A stretch of 64,000 bases of DNA from Shewanella cutis (GCF_022410515.1 NZ_JACSDI010000012.1:1-64000), one strand, 5' to 3'. Numbered from the stretch's first letter, positions 43,135 to 54,204 are shown. Notes: generated by a model from the sequence alone, not told the origin. Numbers and translations: made by a program.

Positions 43135-44982
43135 TTAGGCTTTGTTAACGCTGGCAATCCATTGATTAACATGCTCTTCAAGCACATCTAAAGGCAGTGC
43201 GCCGTTTGCCAAAATTAAGGTATGGAAATCTCGGATATCAAATTTATCACCTAGCTGTTTTTCAGCTTTGTGTCTTAGTTCGAGCAACTTAATCATCCCG
43301 ACTTTATAGGCTGTGGCTTGCGATGGCATAACGATATGACGTTCGACCATTTTCTTCGCATCGGATTTTGCGTTAGGCGTATTGTCAACGTAATAGGCAA
43401 TACCTTGTTCGCGGGTCCATTGCTTGGCGTGGATACCTGTATCGACAACTAAGCGGCAAGCGCGCCATAACTCCATCGCCAGTCGACCAAAATCAGAGTA
43501 AGGGTCGGCATATAAACCCATCTCTTTCGGGAAAGATTCGCTGTAAAGTCCCCAGCCTTCGATATAGGCGGTATAGCCACCAAACTTACGGAACTTAGGA
43601 ATATCTTTAAGCTCTTGCGAGATAGCAATTTGCATATGGTGGCCAGGAATACCTTCGTGGTAAGCCAGTGCTTCCATTTGATACTTTGGCATGGCTTTCA
43701 TATCGTATAGATTGGCGTAGTAGCTACCAGGACGAGAACCATCAGGCGCAGGCTGTTCATAAAAGGCTTTACCCGCGGATTTTTCTCTAAAAGCTTCCAC
43801 CTGTTTGACGATCATTGCCGCCTTCGGTTTGACCTTAAAGACTTCATCTAAGCGCGAGTGCATATTATCGATAAGCTTGGTCGCATCAGCTAAATAGGCC
43901 GCCTTGCCTTCGGCGGTATTTGGATAATAGAACTGCGGATCATCGCGCATAAAGGCGAAGAACTCTTGCAAGGTACCGTTAAAATTCACCTTTTTCATAA
44001 TGGCGCGCATTTCATTATGGATGCGCTTCACCTCGGCAAGGCCAAGTTGATGGATTTCATCCGCCGTCATATCGGTTGTCGTGGTGCGCGTAAGCGCATT
44101 GTTATAAAAAGCGTCACCATCGGGTAATTTCCACACCCCATCGCGAGTATCGGCCTTGGCTTCTAAGGTTTTGATATAGGCGATAAGCGTTTTGTATGCG
44201 GGCTCAACTTGCGAGACAAGTGCTTTTTCTGCATCGGCAATCAGTTGGACTTTTTCTGCTTCGGAGATGCTTAGAGCATTCACTTTTTTGCGAAAATCCG
44301 CCAACAAGGCACTGTCTTCACCTTTGTCAAAAGGGGCGCCTTTAATGATGTTTTGGCTATCAGAAATCACGTAACCAAATACAAATTTAGGTGCAATAAT
44401 GCCTTTATCAGCGCGCACTTCTAGCGCCTGTTGCAGTTGGCTTAGGCGTTTGGGCACGCCATTCAAGCGGCTGATATAGGCCTTAGCATCGCTGACATCG
44501 GTGATCTGATGTTGGTTAATCAGGAAAGAAGCGATCATCGAGTGACCACCGCGCATCTGATTAACAGGATAAGTGTGATAACGCCATTGATAGTCTTCGA
44601 TGTCGTTATTCAGGTTTTGGGTGAGTAACGTCAGGCTTAGGCGAGTTTGTGGATCAAGCTTACTTGCATCCAGTTGATTCACTTCGGCTAGTTGTTTCTT
44701 GGTGCGTGCCAACTCACGGGCATCCGCCTCATCGCCAATGTCGTCCCACTTATCATAGTCCTGTTTTATGCCCATATAGGTTTGCGCAATTGGGCTCGCC
44801 ATAATGTTTTCCATGAAGATGGTTTCAAACAAGGCGTTAGCTTTTTCTGACTCGCTTTGGGCTGTAACACTGGCACTGGCCACATTATGTGAGTCATTTA
44901 AGGCTGGCACTGCACTTGTTGGGAGTGCTAGCAGGGCGGAGAGAGTAAATGCGATTAAGCTGATGTTCGTTTTTATTGGCAT
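43135..44982 (-). CDS. DUF885 family exported metallopeptidase-like protein
   Basis: A 615-aa protein with an N-terminal signal peptide (SLIAFTLSALLALPTSAV). The C-terminal half carries HEGIPGHH (zinc-binding variant of HExxH) and the downstream YIEGWGLYSE that supplies the third ligand, as in the DUF885 group related to M32/M3 peptidases. Probably periplasmic peptide hydrolysis. No operon partner; 152 bp separate it from hemW downstream in the same direction. MITE and IS lie behind its 3' end. Confidence 0.9.
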   Translation of the reverse strand: MPIKTNISLIAFTLSALLALPTSAVPALNDSHNVASASVTAQSESEKANALFETIFMENIMASPIAQTYMGIKQDYDKWDDIGDEADARELARTKKQLAEVNQLDASKLDPQTRLSLTLLTQNLNNDIEDYQWRYHTYPVNQMRGGHSMIASFLINQHQITDVSDAKAYISRLNGVPKRLSQLQQALEVRADKGIIAPKFVFGYVISDSQNIIKGAPFDKGEDSALLADFRKKVNALSISEAEKVQLIADAEKALVSQVEPAYKTLIAYIKTLEAKADTRDGVWKLPDGDAFYNNALTRTTTTDMTADEIHQLGLAEVKRIHNEMRAIMKKVNFNGTLQEFFAFMRDDPQFYYPNTAEGKAAYLADATKLIDNMHSRLDEVFKVKPKAAMIVKQVEAFREKSAGKAFYEQPAPDGSRPGSYYANLYDMKAMPKYQMEALAYHEGIPGHHMQIAISQELKDIPKFRKFGGYTAYIEGWGLYSESFPKEMGLYADPYSDFGRLAMELWRACRLVVDTGIHAKQWTREQGIAYYVDNTPNAKSDAKKMVERHIVMPSQATAYKVGMIKLLELRHKAEKQLGDKFDIRDFHTLILANGALPLDVLEEHVNQWIASVNKA

Positions 44983-45134
44983 GATCAGGCTTCCTTAACA
45001 ATGTTTAGGCAATTCTAAAGAAGCAGGGGAAAAATGTATGAATATAAATGTTAGAAAATGTGTTAGTCATAATTGATGCTTCATCGAGAAATTTAGACTA
45101 ACACATTATTTATATAGGTAATTTAATTAGTGAA

Positions 45135-46292
45135 TTAGCAAAATTGTGTCAGTAAATCATTCACAAACATGTGACCTTTACTGGTTAACTGCCAATGTTC
45201 AGCCGATTCGGTGAGTAAACCCCGCTGTTTGGCTTTTTCCATCCCATCCTTCAAGGTATCACGATGTAAACCGGTTCTGGCTTCAAACTCTTGTTTAGGG
45301 ATGGGCGTCATTAAGCGCAGACGATTCATCAAGTATTCGAGGGCGCGATCTTCTTCGGCGACCTCAGTCTGCTCAAAGTTATAGTTGTCGGCAGCTAAAT
45401 AACCTTTAGGGTGTTTTATTTTAACTGTGCGAATAATGCGGTTTTCCTTGGGTAAGGTCACTTTGCCGTGGGCGCCACAACCTATGCCTAAATAATCGCC
45501 AAATTGCCAATAATTAAGGTTATGCCTGCATTGATAACCGGGTTTAGCATAGGCCGAGATTTCATACTGCTCATAGCCTAAAGCCGCTAACTTTTGTTGC
45601 CCTTGTTCGTAGATCTGCCAGAGATCTTCATCGTCGGGTAGTTGCGGTGGCTTGGAATGGAACAACGTATTGGGCTCAATCGTCAGCTGATACCAAGACA
45701 AATGCGGCGGATTGAGGGATGAAGCGGTATCGATATCCGCCATGGCCTCAGCAAAGCTTTGATTCGGAAGCCCGTGCATCAGATCCAAATTAAAACTTAA
45801 ATAACCCGCTTGACTGGCTTTTTGGGCGGCAATTTGCGCTTCGTTTTGATCGTGGATACGGCCTAAGAGATTGAGCTTATCCTTGGAGAAGCTCTGCACC
45901 CCAATGGATAACCGCGTGACCCCTGCGGCGCGGTAGGCACTAAAGTCATCGTGCTCTAAGGTGCCAGGGTTGGCTTCCATGGTGATTTCAATATCGTCAC
46001 TAAAGGGAATGAGAGCATTGGCGCCATCCAATATCCGCTTGATTTGATTGGCATCAAACAAAGACGGCGTTCCACCACCAATAAAAATGGTGTGTAGCTT
46101 ACGGCCTTGTACTAAGTGCAAGTCTTGGCGTAAGTCCGTCAGCAGCGCATCCACATAGGCCTTTTGGGGTAATTCACCATTTTGCCCATGGGAGTTAAAG
46201 TCGCAGTAAGGACATTTTTGTACACACCATGGCATATGGATGTACAGGCTCAATGGCGGTAGGGTTAGCTGAGGTGACACATTCACTGACAT
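45135..46292 (-). CDS. hemW: HemW, radical SAM heme chaperone
   Basis: A 385-aa protein of the HemN-like radical SAM family. The cluster motif is C23-x3-C27-x2-C30 (WCVQKCPYCDF), and the HemW-type NSHG follows. It was earlier called an oxygen-independent coproporphyrinogen oxidase but binds and delivers heme. C-terminal HemN domain present (RLMTPIPKQEFEARTGL). The last gene of the yggS-to-hemW operon; ATG overlaps the rdgB stop by one base. Confidence 0.95.
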   Translation of the reverse strand: MSVNVSPQLTLPPLSLYIHMPWCVQKCPYCDFNSHGQNGELPQKAYVDALLTDLRQDLHLVQGRKLHTIFIGGGTPSLFDANQIKRILDGANALIPFSDDIEITMEANPGTLEHDDFSAYRAAGVTRLSIGVQSFSKDKLNLLGRIHDQNEAQIAAQKASQAGYLSFNLDLMHGLPNQSFAEAMADIDTASSLNPPHLSWYQLTIEPNTLFHSKPPQLPDDEDLWQIYEQGQQKLAALGYEQYEISAYAKPGYQCRHNLNYWQFGDYLGIGCGAHGKVTLPKENRIIRTVKIKHPKGYLAADNYNFEQTEVAEEDRALEYLMNRLRLMTPIPKQEFEARTGLHRDTLKDGMEKAKQRGLLTESAEHWQLTSKGHMFVNDLLTQFC

Positions 46293-46909
46293 TATTGGGC
46301 GTTCCCGTCGGTAAAGATGCCTTTTTCCTGCATGGCAGTAATCAGTTGCACTAAGGCTTTACCACGATGGCTCAGGGCATTTTTCTCGTCACTGCTCATT
46401 TGAGCGGCGCTGCAATCGTGGTGCTCAGGAATAAAAATCGGATCATAACCATGGCCGTTGTCACCCCGTTGCACGAAATCGATTTGGCCTTCCCACGAGG
46501 CTTGGCAAATGATGGGAGTTGGGTCCTTCGCATGGCGCATATAGACTAAAACGCATTGGAATCTGGCCGTACGTGGCGCAGGATTATCCTTTAATGTGTC
46601 CAAGAGTTTTAACACATTATCTTGATCCTTGGCATTTTCCCCTGCATAGCGCGCAGAGTAAATCCCCGGCGCACCTTGGAGTAAATCGACTTCTAATCCC
46701 GAGTCATCGGCAATAGCGGCAAGTCCGGTAATTTGCGCCGCATGTCTGGCTTTAATAATGGCGTTTTCAACAAAGGTGGTGCCCGTTTCGGCCACTTCGC
46801 TAACGTTAAATTGGCTCTGTGGTAGCACTTTTACGCCATAGGCGGCGAGCATTTGATCGAATTCGGCAAGTTTACCTTTATTGCCACTGGCGAGGACGAT
46901 TTGTTGCAT
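46292..46909 (-). CDS. rdgB: XTP/dITP diphosphatase (RdgB)
   Basis: A 205-aa house-cleaning pyrophosphatase that removes ITP, dITP and XTP. Family signature: VLASGNKGKLAEF at the N terminus, AIADDSGLEVDLLQGAPGIYSARYAG, and the C-terminal MSSDEKNALSHRGKAL. Upstream partner of hemW as in E. coli. Confidence 0.96.
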   Translation of the reverse strand: MQQIVLASGNKGKLAEFDQMLAAYGVKVLPQSQFNVSEVAETGTTFVENAIIKARHAAQITGLAAIADDSGLEVDLLQGAPGIYSARYAGENAKDQDNVLKLLDTLKDNPAPRTARFQCVLVYMRHAKDPTPIICQASWEGQIDFVQRGDNGHGYDPIFIPEHHDCSAAQMSSDEKNALSHRGKALVQLITAMQEKGIFTDGNAQ

Positions 46910-47025
46910 GGAATACCTATTTCATTGGGCGATGTTTATCGCGGCAATGATACCCAAGCTCAGCGGTAAAGGACAGAAAAACGCGGGACGATACATGTGT
47001 ATCGTCCGAGTAAGGCGGGTGTCGA

Positions 47026-47460
47026 TTATTCGACGTAGAACTTTTGTTTAAACTGTAGATTAGTGTTGAGTTCATTTCCGTGTTTGATGGCGATATTAAA
47101 ATTGATTTCTTGATCGTCACGGTAAGGTACTTCGGCGATGTAATAAATAGCCTGACCTTCACGGATTTCTCTAAATTTCAAATCGATACGAGCATCGAGT
47201 AGATTATTGGCCACGCCGGTGATTTCTACGGGAACCGCCGGGGAGCCTGCTTCACTTGTATCTAATACGGCGATGTTGATGATGCCTGTGTAACTACTAC
47301 GTTCAATACCGTAGGATTTGGCTATGCTTGGGGTTAAAAAGGTGCTACCCAGCGCCATGTAATGAATATCAAAATTACCAACAGTTTCTTTTTGCTCGGC
47401 GTTTGCTGCGCCACATAGGCTAGCGGTTAATGCGAGCATAATGAGGAGATTACGTAACAT
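47026..47460 (-). CDS. DUF4426 periplasmic protein
   Basis: A 144-aa exported protein with signal peptide LLIMLALTASLCGAANA. The DUF4426 family lies in this operon in Shewanella, Vibrio and Pseudomonas, between yggU and rdgB. The mature part is a beta-sandwich-like domain (GNFDIHYMALGSTFL). Function unknown. Confidence 0.88.
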   Translation of the reverse strand: MLRNLLIMLALTASLCGAANAEQKETVGNFDIHYMALGSTFLTPSIAKSYGIERSSYTGIINIAVLDTSEAGSPAVPVEITGVANNLLDARIDLKFREIREGQAIYYIAEVPYRDDQEINFNIAIKHGNELNTNLQFKQKFYVE

Positions 47461-47527
47461 GATTTGGTACCTCCGTATGGGGGATGACTTGAGTATGAGT
47501 CACTGTAGTCAGAGTTCTTACTCATTG

Positions 47528-48366
<839 letters not shown>

Positions 48367-48442
48367 CGAGATTTCTGCCTATATGAGTCCGATTAAAATT
48401 GTCCGTGTTATATTTGTTTGAGCCGTCGGGAAATTGGGTTAC

Positions 48443-49261
48443 TTAAAACGTTTTTGCCATTTCTTCTGCACGGTTAATGCAGTTTTCCATGGCTTTTTTA
48501 ACGACGCCGCGGAGATCTGCCGCTTCGAACGTGGCGATAGCTTGCGCCGTGGTGCCGCCCTTAGAGGTAACATTTTCCCGTAAGTTACCCAGGGTGAGCT
48601 CAGGATTTTGTTTAGCCATCATAGCAGCACCAAGGGCGGCTTGCTGCACTAAGCTTCTGGCTTTGGCTTCATCCATGCCCATTTGTTTACCCGCATCAAT
48701 CATCGATTCCATCAGTAGGAAAAAATAAGCAGGCGAACTACCAGCAAGGGCAATCACTTGATTAATTTCAGATTCTTCATTTACCCACACTATTTCACCG
48801 CCGCTGGACATCAATCGTTCAGTAATGGCTTTTTGTGCATCCGATAAGGGGTTCGGTGCGTAGAGTCCCGTCATGCCGACGCCGATTTGCATTGGGGTGT
48901 TTGGCATAGTGCGGATAAGTGTAATGGGTTGAGCCAGATATTCGCTGTAGCGGCTTGCTTTGATGCCCGCTGCAATGGTTATCACAAGCTTATTTGACAT
49001 ATCAATGCCTTGCAGCGCTTGACACACTTGCTCCATCAACTGAGGTTTAACAGACAATACGATCACATCAGCATCCTGTGCGGCGCTCACATTGTCTTGG
49101 GATACACGTACACCAAAATCGGTGGCGAGGGCATCGAGTTTACCTTGGCTTGGGTTGGTCGCCTGAACCTGTGATGCAGGATAACCGCTACGAATTAAGC
49201 CGCTAATGATGCTGCGGGTCATATTGCCCGCACCGATAAAGCAGATTTTTTGTTGACTCAT
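48443..49261 (-). CDS. proC: pyrroline-5-carboxylate reductase
   Basis: A 272-aa enzyme for the last step of proline synthesis, reducing P5C with NAD(P)H. Rossmann motif FIGAGNMTRSIISGL at the N terminus; the C-terminal dimerisation domain carries ALAGSSPAYFFLLMESM and the signature LRENVTSKGGTTAQAI. Lies between yggS and yggT as in Vibrio and Pseudomonas. Confidence 0.97.
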   Translation of the reverse strand: MSQQKICFIGAGNMTRSIISGLIRSGYPASQVQATNPSQGKLDALATDFGVRVSQDNVSAAQDADVIVLSVKPQLMEQVCQALQGIDMSNKLVITIAAGIKASRYSEYLAQPITLIRTMPNTPMQIGVGMTGLYAPNPLSDAQKAITERLMSSGGEIVWVNEESEINQVIALAGSSPAYFFLLMESMIDAGKQMGMDEAKARSLVQQAALGAAMMAKQNPELTLGNLRENVTSKGGTTAQAIATFEAADLRGVVKKAMENCINRAEEMAKTF

Positions 49262-49501
49262 GTATTCCCCATAATGTCTGGCCTAGGGCTGAATCCTAAG
49301 CTTCAGCAATGACAAAATTAGACCGGATAAAAATTTCTATTTAATGTCTCGTTACAGTATTTGGGCTTTAGCGAGTAAAAACAAGACCAAATAGCCAGTC
49401 AGTCGCTACACCTTGGTTTCAATCCGCTGTCACGACAATTGTTAATGCAGTCTTTTATGGCAGCAGGCTCTGTACGTATTGATTCAAATCGTCGTTGCTT
49501 T
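49262..49501. other. 240-bp gap between yggS and proC
   Basis: No gene, terminator or repeat is seen. It is unusually wide for an otherwise tight operon and could hold a second promoter for proC. Confidence 0.35.
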
Positions 49502-50197
49502 TCAGGAATAATCCCGCTCACCAAAGATAGCGCTGCCAATTCGTACCATGGTTGAGCCGCAGGCGATGGCGATATCCAGATCATTGCTCATGCCCATTGA
49601 GAGGGTATCTACATCGGGATAATGCTGTTTTAGTGTATCGAATAAGTGTTTCAGCTCGCTAAGCTCGCGAGTTTGTTGCTCAATATCATCGGTCGCGCTT
49701 GGGATCGCCATTAAACCTCTGAGCCTTAACTGTGGCAGTTGGCTGATGCTATTTGCCATTGGCAACATCTGCTGGGCATCGATACCAGATTTTGTGTCTT
49801 CATCACTGATGTTGATTTGAATACACACGTTAAGTGGCGCAAGGTTAGCGGGACGCTGTTCATTGAGTCGCTGGGCAATTTTCTCCCGCGAGAGGGTGTG
49901 CATCCAATCGAAATGCTGGGCGACTAAAGTGGTTTTATTTGATTGCAGTGGTCCAATAAAATGCCATTCAATATCGGGGTGAGTGGTTTTGAGTGATTCA
50001 ATTTTAGTTACCCCCTCTTGGACATAGTTCTCACCAAAGCAACGCTGACCCGCATCATAGGCTGCTATAATATCTGCTATCGGTTTAGTCTTACTGACGG
50101 CAAGTAAACGAATACTGTGAGGTAGGCGTGCGTATTTTTGCGCCGCTTGCGCGATCCTGCTCTGGGCTACTGCGAGTCTGTCTGCTATTGTTGTCAT
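49502..50197 (-). CDS. yggS: YggS, PLP homeostasis protein
   Basis: A 231-aa PLP-binding TIM-barrel protein. The PLP lysine is in RLLAVSKTKP, and GENYVQEGVTKIESLK, WHFIGPLQSNK and the C-terminal SMGMSNDLDIAIACGSTMVRIG complete the family signature. I chose ATG 50197; a TTG seven codons earlier is possible. First gene of the operon running to hemW, divergent from pilT with only 35 bp between starts, so the promoters overlap. Confidence 0.95.
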   Translation of the reverse strand: MTTIADRLAVAQSRIAQAAQKYARLPHSIRLLAVSKTKPIADIIAAYDAGQRCFGENYVQEGVTKIESLKTTHPDIEWHFIGPLQSNKTTLVAQHFDWMHTLSREKIAQRLNEQRPANLAPLNVCIQINISDEDTKSGIDAQQMLPMANSISQLPQLRLRGLMAIPSATDDIEQQTRELSELKHLFDTLKQHYPDVDTLSMGMSNDLDIAIACGSTMVRIGSAIFGERDYS

Positions 50198-50232
50198 GAT
50201 GTAATTATCTGGTTGCAAGGATATCCCAAACT

Positions 50233-51270
50233 ATGGAAATCACTGAGTTATTAGCCTTTAGTGTAAAACACAAAGCCTCGGATCTACACCTCTCTGCAGG
50301 GATATCTCCCATGATCCGTGTCGACGGTGAAGTGAGAAAAATCAATCTGCCCGCGCTTGATCATCAGGGTGTACACAGCCTTGTGTACGACATTATGAAT
50401 GATAAACAACGCAAGGACTTTGAAGAACATTTAGAAATCGACTTTTCCTTTGAAGTCCCTAACTTAGCGCGTTTCCGTGTGAACGCCTTTAACCAATCTC
50501 GAGGTGCGGCGGCGGTATTTCGTACCATTCCAAGTGATATTTTGTCACTCGAGCAGCTAGGCGCCCCTGAAATTTTTAAAAAAATTTCCAGTTTTCCCCG
50601 TGGCTTAGTGTTAGTCACTGGGCCTACAGGTTCGGGTAAGAGTACCACACTTGCGGCCATGGTGGATTACATCAATGAAAACCGTCATGATCATATCCTA
50701 ACCATTGAAGATCCAATTGAATTCGTTCATCAAAATAAGCAATGTTTGATTAACCAACGGGAAGTACATCGCCATACCCACAGCTTTAACGCGGCACTGC
50801 GTAGCGCACTGCGTGAAGACCCTGACGTTATTCTCGTGGGTGAGATGCGTGACCTTGAAACCATTCGCCTAGCGATGACCGCGGCCGAAACGGGTCACTT
50901 AGTATTCGGTACCTTGCATACCACCTCGGCAGCTAAGACTATCGACCGTGTGGTTGACGTCTTCCCCGCTGGCGAAAAAGACATGGTACGTACTATGTTA
51001 TCGGAATCATTACAGGCTGTTATCTCGCAAACTCTGATTAAGAAAATCGGCGGTGGTCGTGTTGCTGCCCACGAAATTATGATGGGTACGCCCGCTATCC
51101 GTAACCTTATCCGTGAAGATAAAGTGGCGCAAATGTACTCTGCTATCCAAACGGGGATGGCCCATGGTATGCAAACGCTTGAACAGTGTCTGCAAAACTT
51201 AGTTAACCGTGGCCTCATTACCCGAGAAGATGCCATGGCGAAGAGTTCAAACAAACAAGCGACGTTTTAA
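50233..51270 (+). CDS. pilT: type IV pilus retraction ATPase PilT
   Basis: A 345-aa hexameric ATPase powering pilus retraction and twitching. Walker A GPTGSGKST (130-138), Walker B DVILVGEMRD, Asp box TIEDPIEFVH, His box GTLHTTSAAKTIDRV, and the C-terminal AIRNLIRE motif (with AIRNLIR needed for retraction). Usual length of the family. Followed by pilU 9 bp on. Confidence 0.98.
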   Translation: MEITELLAFSVKHKASDLHLSAGISPMIRVDGEVRKINLPALDHQGVHSLVYDIMNDKQRKDFEEHLEIDFSFEVPNLARFRVNAFNQSRGAAAVFRTIPSDILSLEQLGAPEIFKKISSFPRGLVLVTGPTGSGKSTTLAAMVDYINENRHDHILTIEDPIEFVHQNKQCLINQREVHRHTHSFNAALRSALREDPDVILVGEMRDLETIRLAMTAAETGHLVFGTLHTTSAAKTIDRVVDVFPAGEKDMVRTMLSESLQAVISQTLIKKIGGGRVAAHEIMMGTPAIRNLIREDKVAQMYSAIQTGMAHGMQTLEQCLQNLVNRGLITREDAMAKSSNKQATF

Positions 51271-51279
51271 GGATTTATC

Positions 51280-52392
51280 ATGGATGTCCGTCCGTTTTTA
51301 AAAGTCATGGTGGAGCGTAAAGCCTCGGACTTGTTTATTACCGCAGGTTTTCCGCCGAGCGCCAAAATCGATGGTGAGTTACGTCCACTTGCTGAGAGTG
51401 TATTTACGCCTGCACAATCGTTAGATTTTGTCGAATCCGTGATGTCTGAGGCACAGAAAAAGGAATTTCACACTACCCGTGAATGTAACTTTGCATTTGC
51501 CGTTAAGGAGTTAGGGCGTTTTCGTGTCAGCGCATTTTGGCAGCGTGAATCTCCTGGCTGTGTAATGCGGCGGATTGAGACTAAAATCCCTGAAGTCGAT
51601 GACTTAAAACTGCCGCCCATATTAAAAGATCTGGTGATGAGTAAGCGTGGACTTATCATCATGGTGGGGGGAACGGGGACCGGTAAGTCGACCTCCTTGG
51701 CGGCGTTAGTGGGTTATCGTAATTCCCATGCCCGAGGGCATATTCTGACCATTGAAGATCCGGTGGAGTTTGTTCACGACCATCGTAAAAGTATCATCAC
51801 CCAACGTGAGGTGGGGATTGATACAGAGTCATTTGACGCAGCGCTAAAGAGCTCTCTGCGTCAGGCGCCCGATGTGATTCTTATTGGTGAAATTCGCACC
51901 CAAGAAACCATGGAATTTGCGCTCTCCTTCGCTGAAACAGGCCATCTGTGTATGGCAACACTGCACGCCAACAATGCCAACCAAGCCTTAGATCGGATTA
52001 TGCATTTAGTGCCAGAGAGTAAACACCAGCAGCTATTGTTCGATTTGTCACTCAACCTTCGTGGTATTGTGGCGCAGCAACTCGTACCTAAGGTCGATGG
52101 CACAGGACGGCGAGCTGCCATTGAGGTATTGATCAATACGCCACGGGTGGCAAGCTTGATTGCTAAAAATGAGCTGCATTTACTCAAAGAAACCATGGCA
52201 AAATCCAACGAGCAAGGTATGCAGACCTTCGACCAAGCCTTGCTGCAACTCTATATCGATGGTGAAATCAGTTATGCCGATGCTTTGCACCATGCTGATT
52301 CTCCTAACGATTTGCGATTAATGATTAAATTGCAAAATAAAGAACCCGCCAGTTCGAGCTTTATGGAAGGCGTGACTTTGGATATGGATTAA
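51280..52392 (+). CDS. pilU: PilU, PilT-dependent retraction ATPase
   Basis: A 370-aa paralogue of PilT that assists retraction. Walker A GGTGTGKST, TIEDPVEFVHD, DVILIGEIRT and ATLHANNANQALDRI are all present; the C-terminal tail is longer than in PilT. Co-transcribed with pilT and ended by the terminator at 52411. Confidence 0.97.
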   Translation: MDVRPFLKVMVERKASDLFITAGFPPSAKIDGELRPLAESVFTPAQSLDFVESVMSEAQKKEFHTTRECNFAFAVKELGRFRVSAFWQRESPGCVMRRIETKIPEVDDLKLPPILKDLVMSKRGLIIMVGGTGTGKSTSLAALVGYRNSHARGHILTIEDPVEFVHDHRKSIITQREVGIDTESFDAALKSSLRQAPDVILIGEIRTQETMEFALSFAETGHLCMATLHANNANQALDRIMHLVPESKHQQLLFDLSLNLRGIVAQQLVPKVDGTGRRAAIEVLINTPRVASLIAKNELHLLKETMAKSNEQGMQTFDQALLQLYIDGEISYADALHHADSPNDLRLMIKLQNKEPASSSFMEGVTLDMD

Positions 52393-52410
52393 TCCATTTG
52401 GTAATGGCTT

Positions 52411-52439
52411 AAAAACAGCTCTTTTGAGCTGTTTTTTTT
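52411..52439 (+). terminator. terminator after pilTU
   Basis: AAACAGCTC, loop TTTT, GAGCTGTTT and eight T. Confidence 0.92.
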
Positions 52440-52563
52440 ATCAGTTAAAGCAATCGATAACTCCTTGTAGCTTTTATTTTTTTATTCCATATGATCCCAT
52501 TTGTAGGACGTTACGTAATAAGAATATGTTTGCCTATATGGGTAGCTTTTTGAGAAGGATATT

Positions 52564-53097
52564 ATGATGAAACTCCCACTGTTTATCTTAACCAGTTTAA
52601 TGAGCACCAGTACTTTTGCGGCAACATGCCCAAGCTATCTTGATGTTGAAGTGCGTAAATTGCACTCCGAACAGAGCGTTAACCTATGTGAACTCACTCA
52701 GGGTAAGCCTGTACTGCTGGTCAATACAGCGAGTAATTGTGGTTATACACCGCAATTTAAAGCGCTTGAAGCACTCCATAAAGAATATAAAGACAAAGGC
52801 TTGGTGGTGATTGGTTTTCCTTCTGATGATTTTTTCCAAGAGGAGAATGATGAAAAAGACACCGCTAAAGTATGTTATATCAACTATGGTGTCACCTTCA
52901 CTATGCTCGCGACGTCTCCGGTGAGGGGCAGTGATGTTAATAGTGTATTCAAGTATTTAGGTGACAAAGCCGGAGCACCTAAGTGGAATTTCTACAAATA
53001 TGTCGTCAGTGGTGATGGCAACACAGTACTGCAATTTAATTCTAAGGTTAAACCCGATAGCGCTGAGCTTAAGCAGGCCATCGAATCAGTACTTTAA
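52564..53097 (+). CDS. periplasmic glutathione peroxidase-like protein
   Basis: A 177-aa thiol peroxidase with a signal peptide (LPLFILTSLMSTSTFAA). The peroxidatic cysteine is in NTASNCGYTPQF, and FPSDDFFQEE and KWNFYKYVV are family motifs. The cysteine (not selenocysteine) form and periplasmic export suggest thioredoxin-like or thiol reductants in place of glutathione. Length typical (160 mature). Confidence 0.92.
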   Translation: MMKLPLFILTSLMSTSTFAATCPSYLDVEVRKLHSEQSVNLCELTQGKPVLLVNTASNCGYTPQFKALEALHKEYKDKGLVVIGFPSDDFFQEENDEKDTAKVCYINYGVTFTMLATSPVRGSDVNSVFKYLGDKAGAPKWNFYKYVVSGDGNTVLQFNSKVKPDSAELKQAIESVL

Positions 53098-53137
53098 CGC
53101 CTAAAATTTTTCATTTACTTATTTTTAAGAGGCTACT

Positions 53138-54151
53138 TTGGCTAGGTTTTCAGGATTATCAAAAGAAATGGGTCACGCTGCGCGTGGCAAAGTTGGAGTG
53201 CTGTTATTAAACCTTGGCACTCCTGATGCGCCAACAGCATCAGCCGTTAGGCGTTATCTTGCCGAGTTTTTATCTGATCCACGGGTGGTGGAAATCCCAA
53301 AACTCCTCTGGATGCTGATTTTGCATGGCATAGTACTTAGGATACGCCCTGCAAAGTCTGCAGCACTTTATCAAAAGGTCTGGACTAAGGCGGGTTCGCC
53401 ACTGATGGATATCAGCTTGCGTCAAACTGCCAAGTTAGCCGATAAATTAACAGCTGATGGTCATGAAGTGTCTGTTCACTTAGCCATGCGCTATGGCAAT
53501 CCTTCTGTTGCGAGCACTTTACAGGAAATGCACAAACAAGGGATTGATAAGCTCGTGGTTTTACCGCTTTATCCGCAATATGCGGCGCCAACAACAGGCT
53601 CGGCTTTTGATGCTATCGCAAAAGAGTTATCCCAATGGCGCTACCTGCCATCGCTGCATTTTATTAATACTTATCACGATAACCCTGATTTTATTGCTGC
53701 ATTAGTCAATTCGATTCGTACCGATTTTGACAAACATGGCAAGCCACAAAAGTTAGTGCTGTCTTACCATGGAATGCCTGAGCGTAATCTTCATCTGGGT
53801 GACCCCTATTATTGTTTTTGCATGAAGACCACTCGTCTTGTGGCTGAGCAATTGGGTTTGAGCAAAGATGAATTTGCGATCACATTCCAATCTCGCTTTG
53901 GTAAGGCCAAGTGGTTGCAACCCTATACTGATGCGACGATGGCGGCTCTACCGAGTCAAGGTGTGCGTGATGTAGCGATTGTGTGCCCAGCATTTAGCGC
54001 TGATTGCTTAGAGACGTTAGAAGAGATTGTCGGCGAAAATGGTCATATTTTTACTCATGCGGGGGGAGAGAAGTTCCGTTATATTCCTGCGCTCAATGAT
54101 AATGATGACCACATCGCCATGATGGCGAACTTGGTGAAGCCGTATCTGTAA
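53138..54151 (+). CDS. hemH: ferrochelatase
   Basis: A 337-aa enzyme inserting Fe(II) into protoporphyrin IX. Conserved LLLNLGTPDAPTASAVRRYL, LAMRYGNPSV, the catalytic His in SYHGMPERNL and the late PAFSADCLETLEEI. The start is TTG 53138, preceded by AAGAGG with a short 5-nt spacer; ATG 53168 (MGHAARGK) is an alternative with only a weak site. Confidence 0.95.
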   Translation: MARFSGLSKEMGHAARGKVGVLLLNLGTPDAPTASAVRRYLAEFLSDPRVVEIPKLLWMLILHGIVLRIRPAKSAALYQKVWTKAGSPLMDISLRQTAKLADKLTADGHEVSVHLAMRYGNPSVASTLQEMHKQGIDKLVVLPLYPQYAAPTTGSAFDAIAKELSQWRYLPSLHFINTYHDNPDFIAALVNSIRTDFDKHGKPQKLVLSYHGMPERNLHLGDPYYCFCMKTTRLVAEQLGLSKDEFAITFQSRFGKAKWLQPYTDATMAALPSQGVRDVAIVCPAFSADCLETLEEIVGENGHIFTHAGGEKFRYIPALNDNDDHIAMMANLVKPYL

Positions 54152-54165
54152 GCTTGAGTCATATT

Positions 54166-54204
54166 AAACAAAAGGATAGCAACGGCTATCCTTTTGTTTT
54201 TTAG
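54166..54204. terminator. bidirectional terminator between hemH and ruvX
   Basis: A perfect 15-bp stem (AAACAAAAGGATAGC, loop AACG) with T-runs on both strands, shared by convergent genes. Confidence 0.94.

Noticed and set aside
46917..47162. 81-aa minus-strand frame between rdgB and the DUF4426 gene
   Set aside because: It overlaps the DUF4426 3' end in another frame without a ribosome-binding site or conserved features.
49399..49584. 61-aa minus-strand frame at the yggS 3' end
   Set aside because: It mostly overlaps yggS out of frame and has no start signal.
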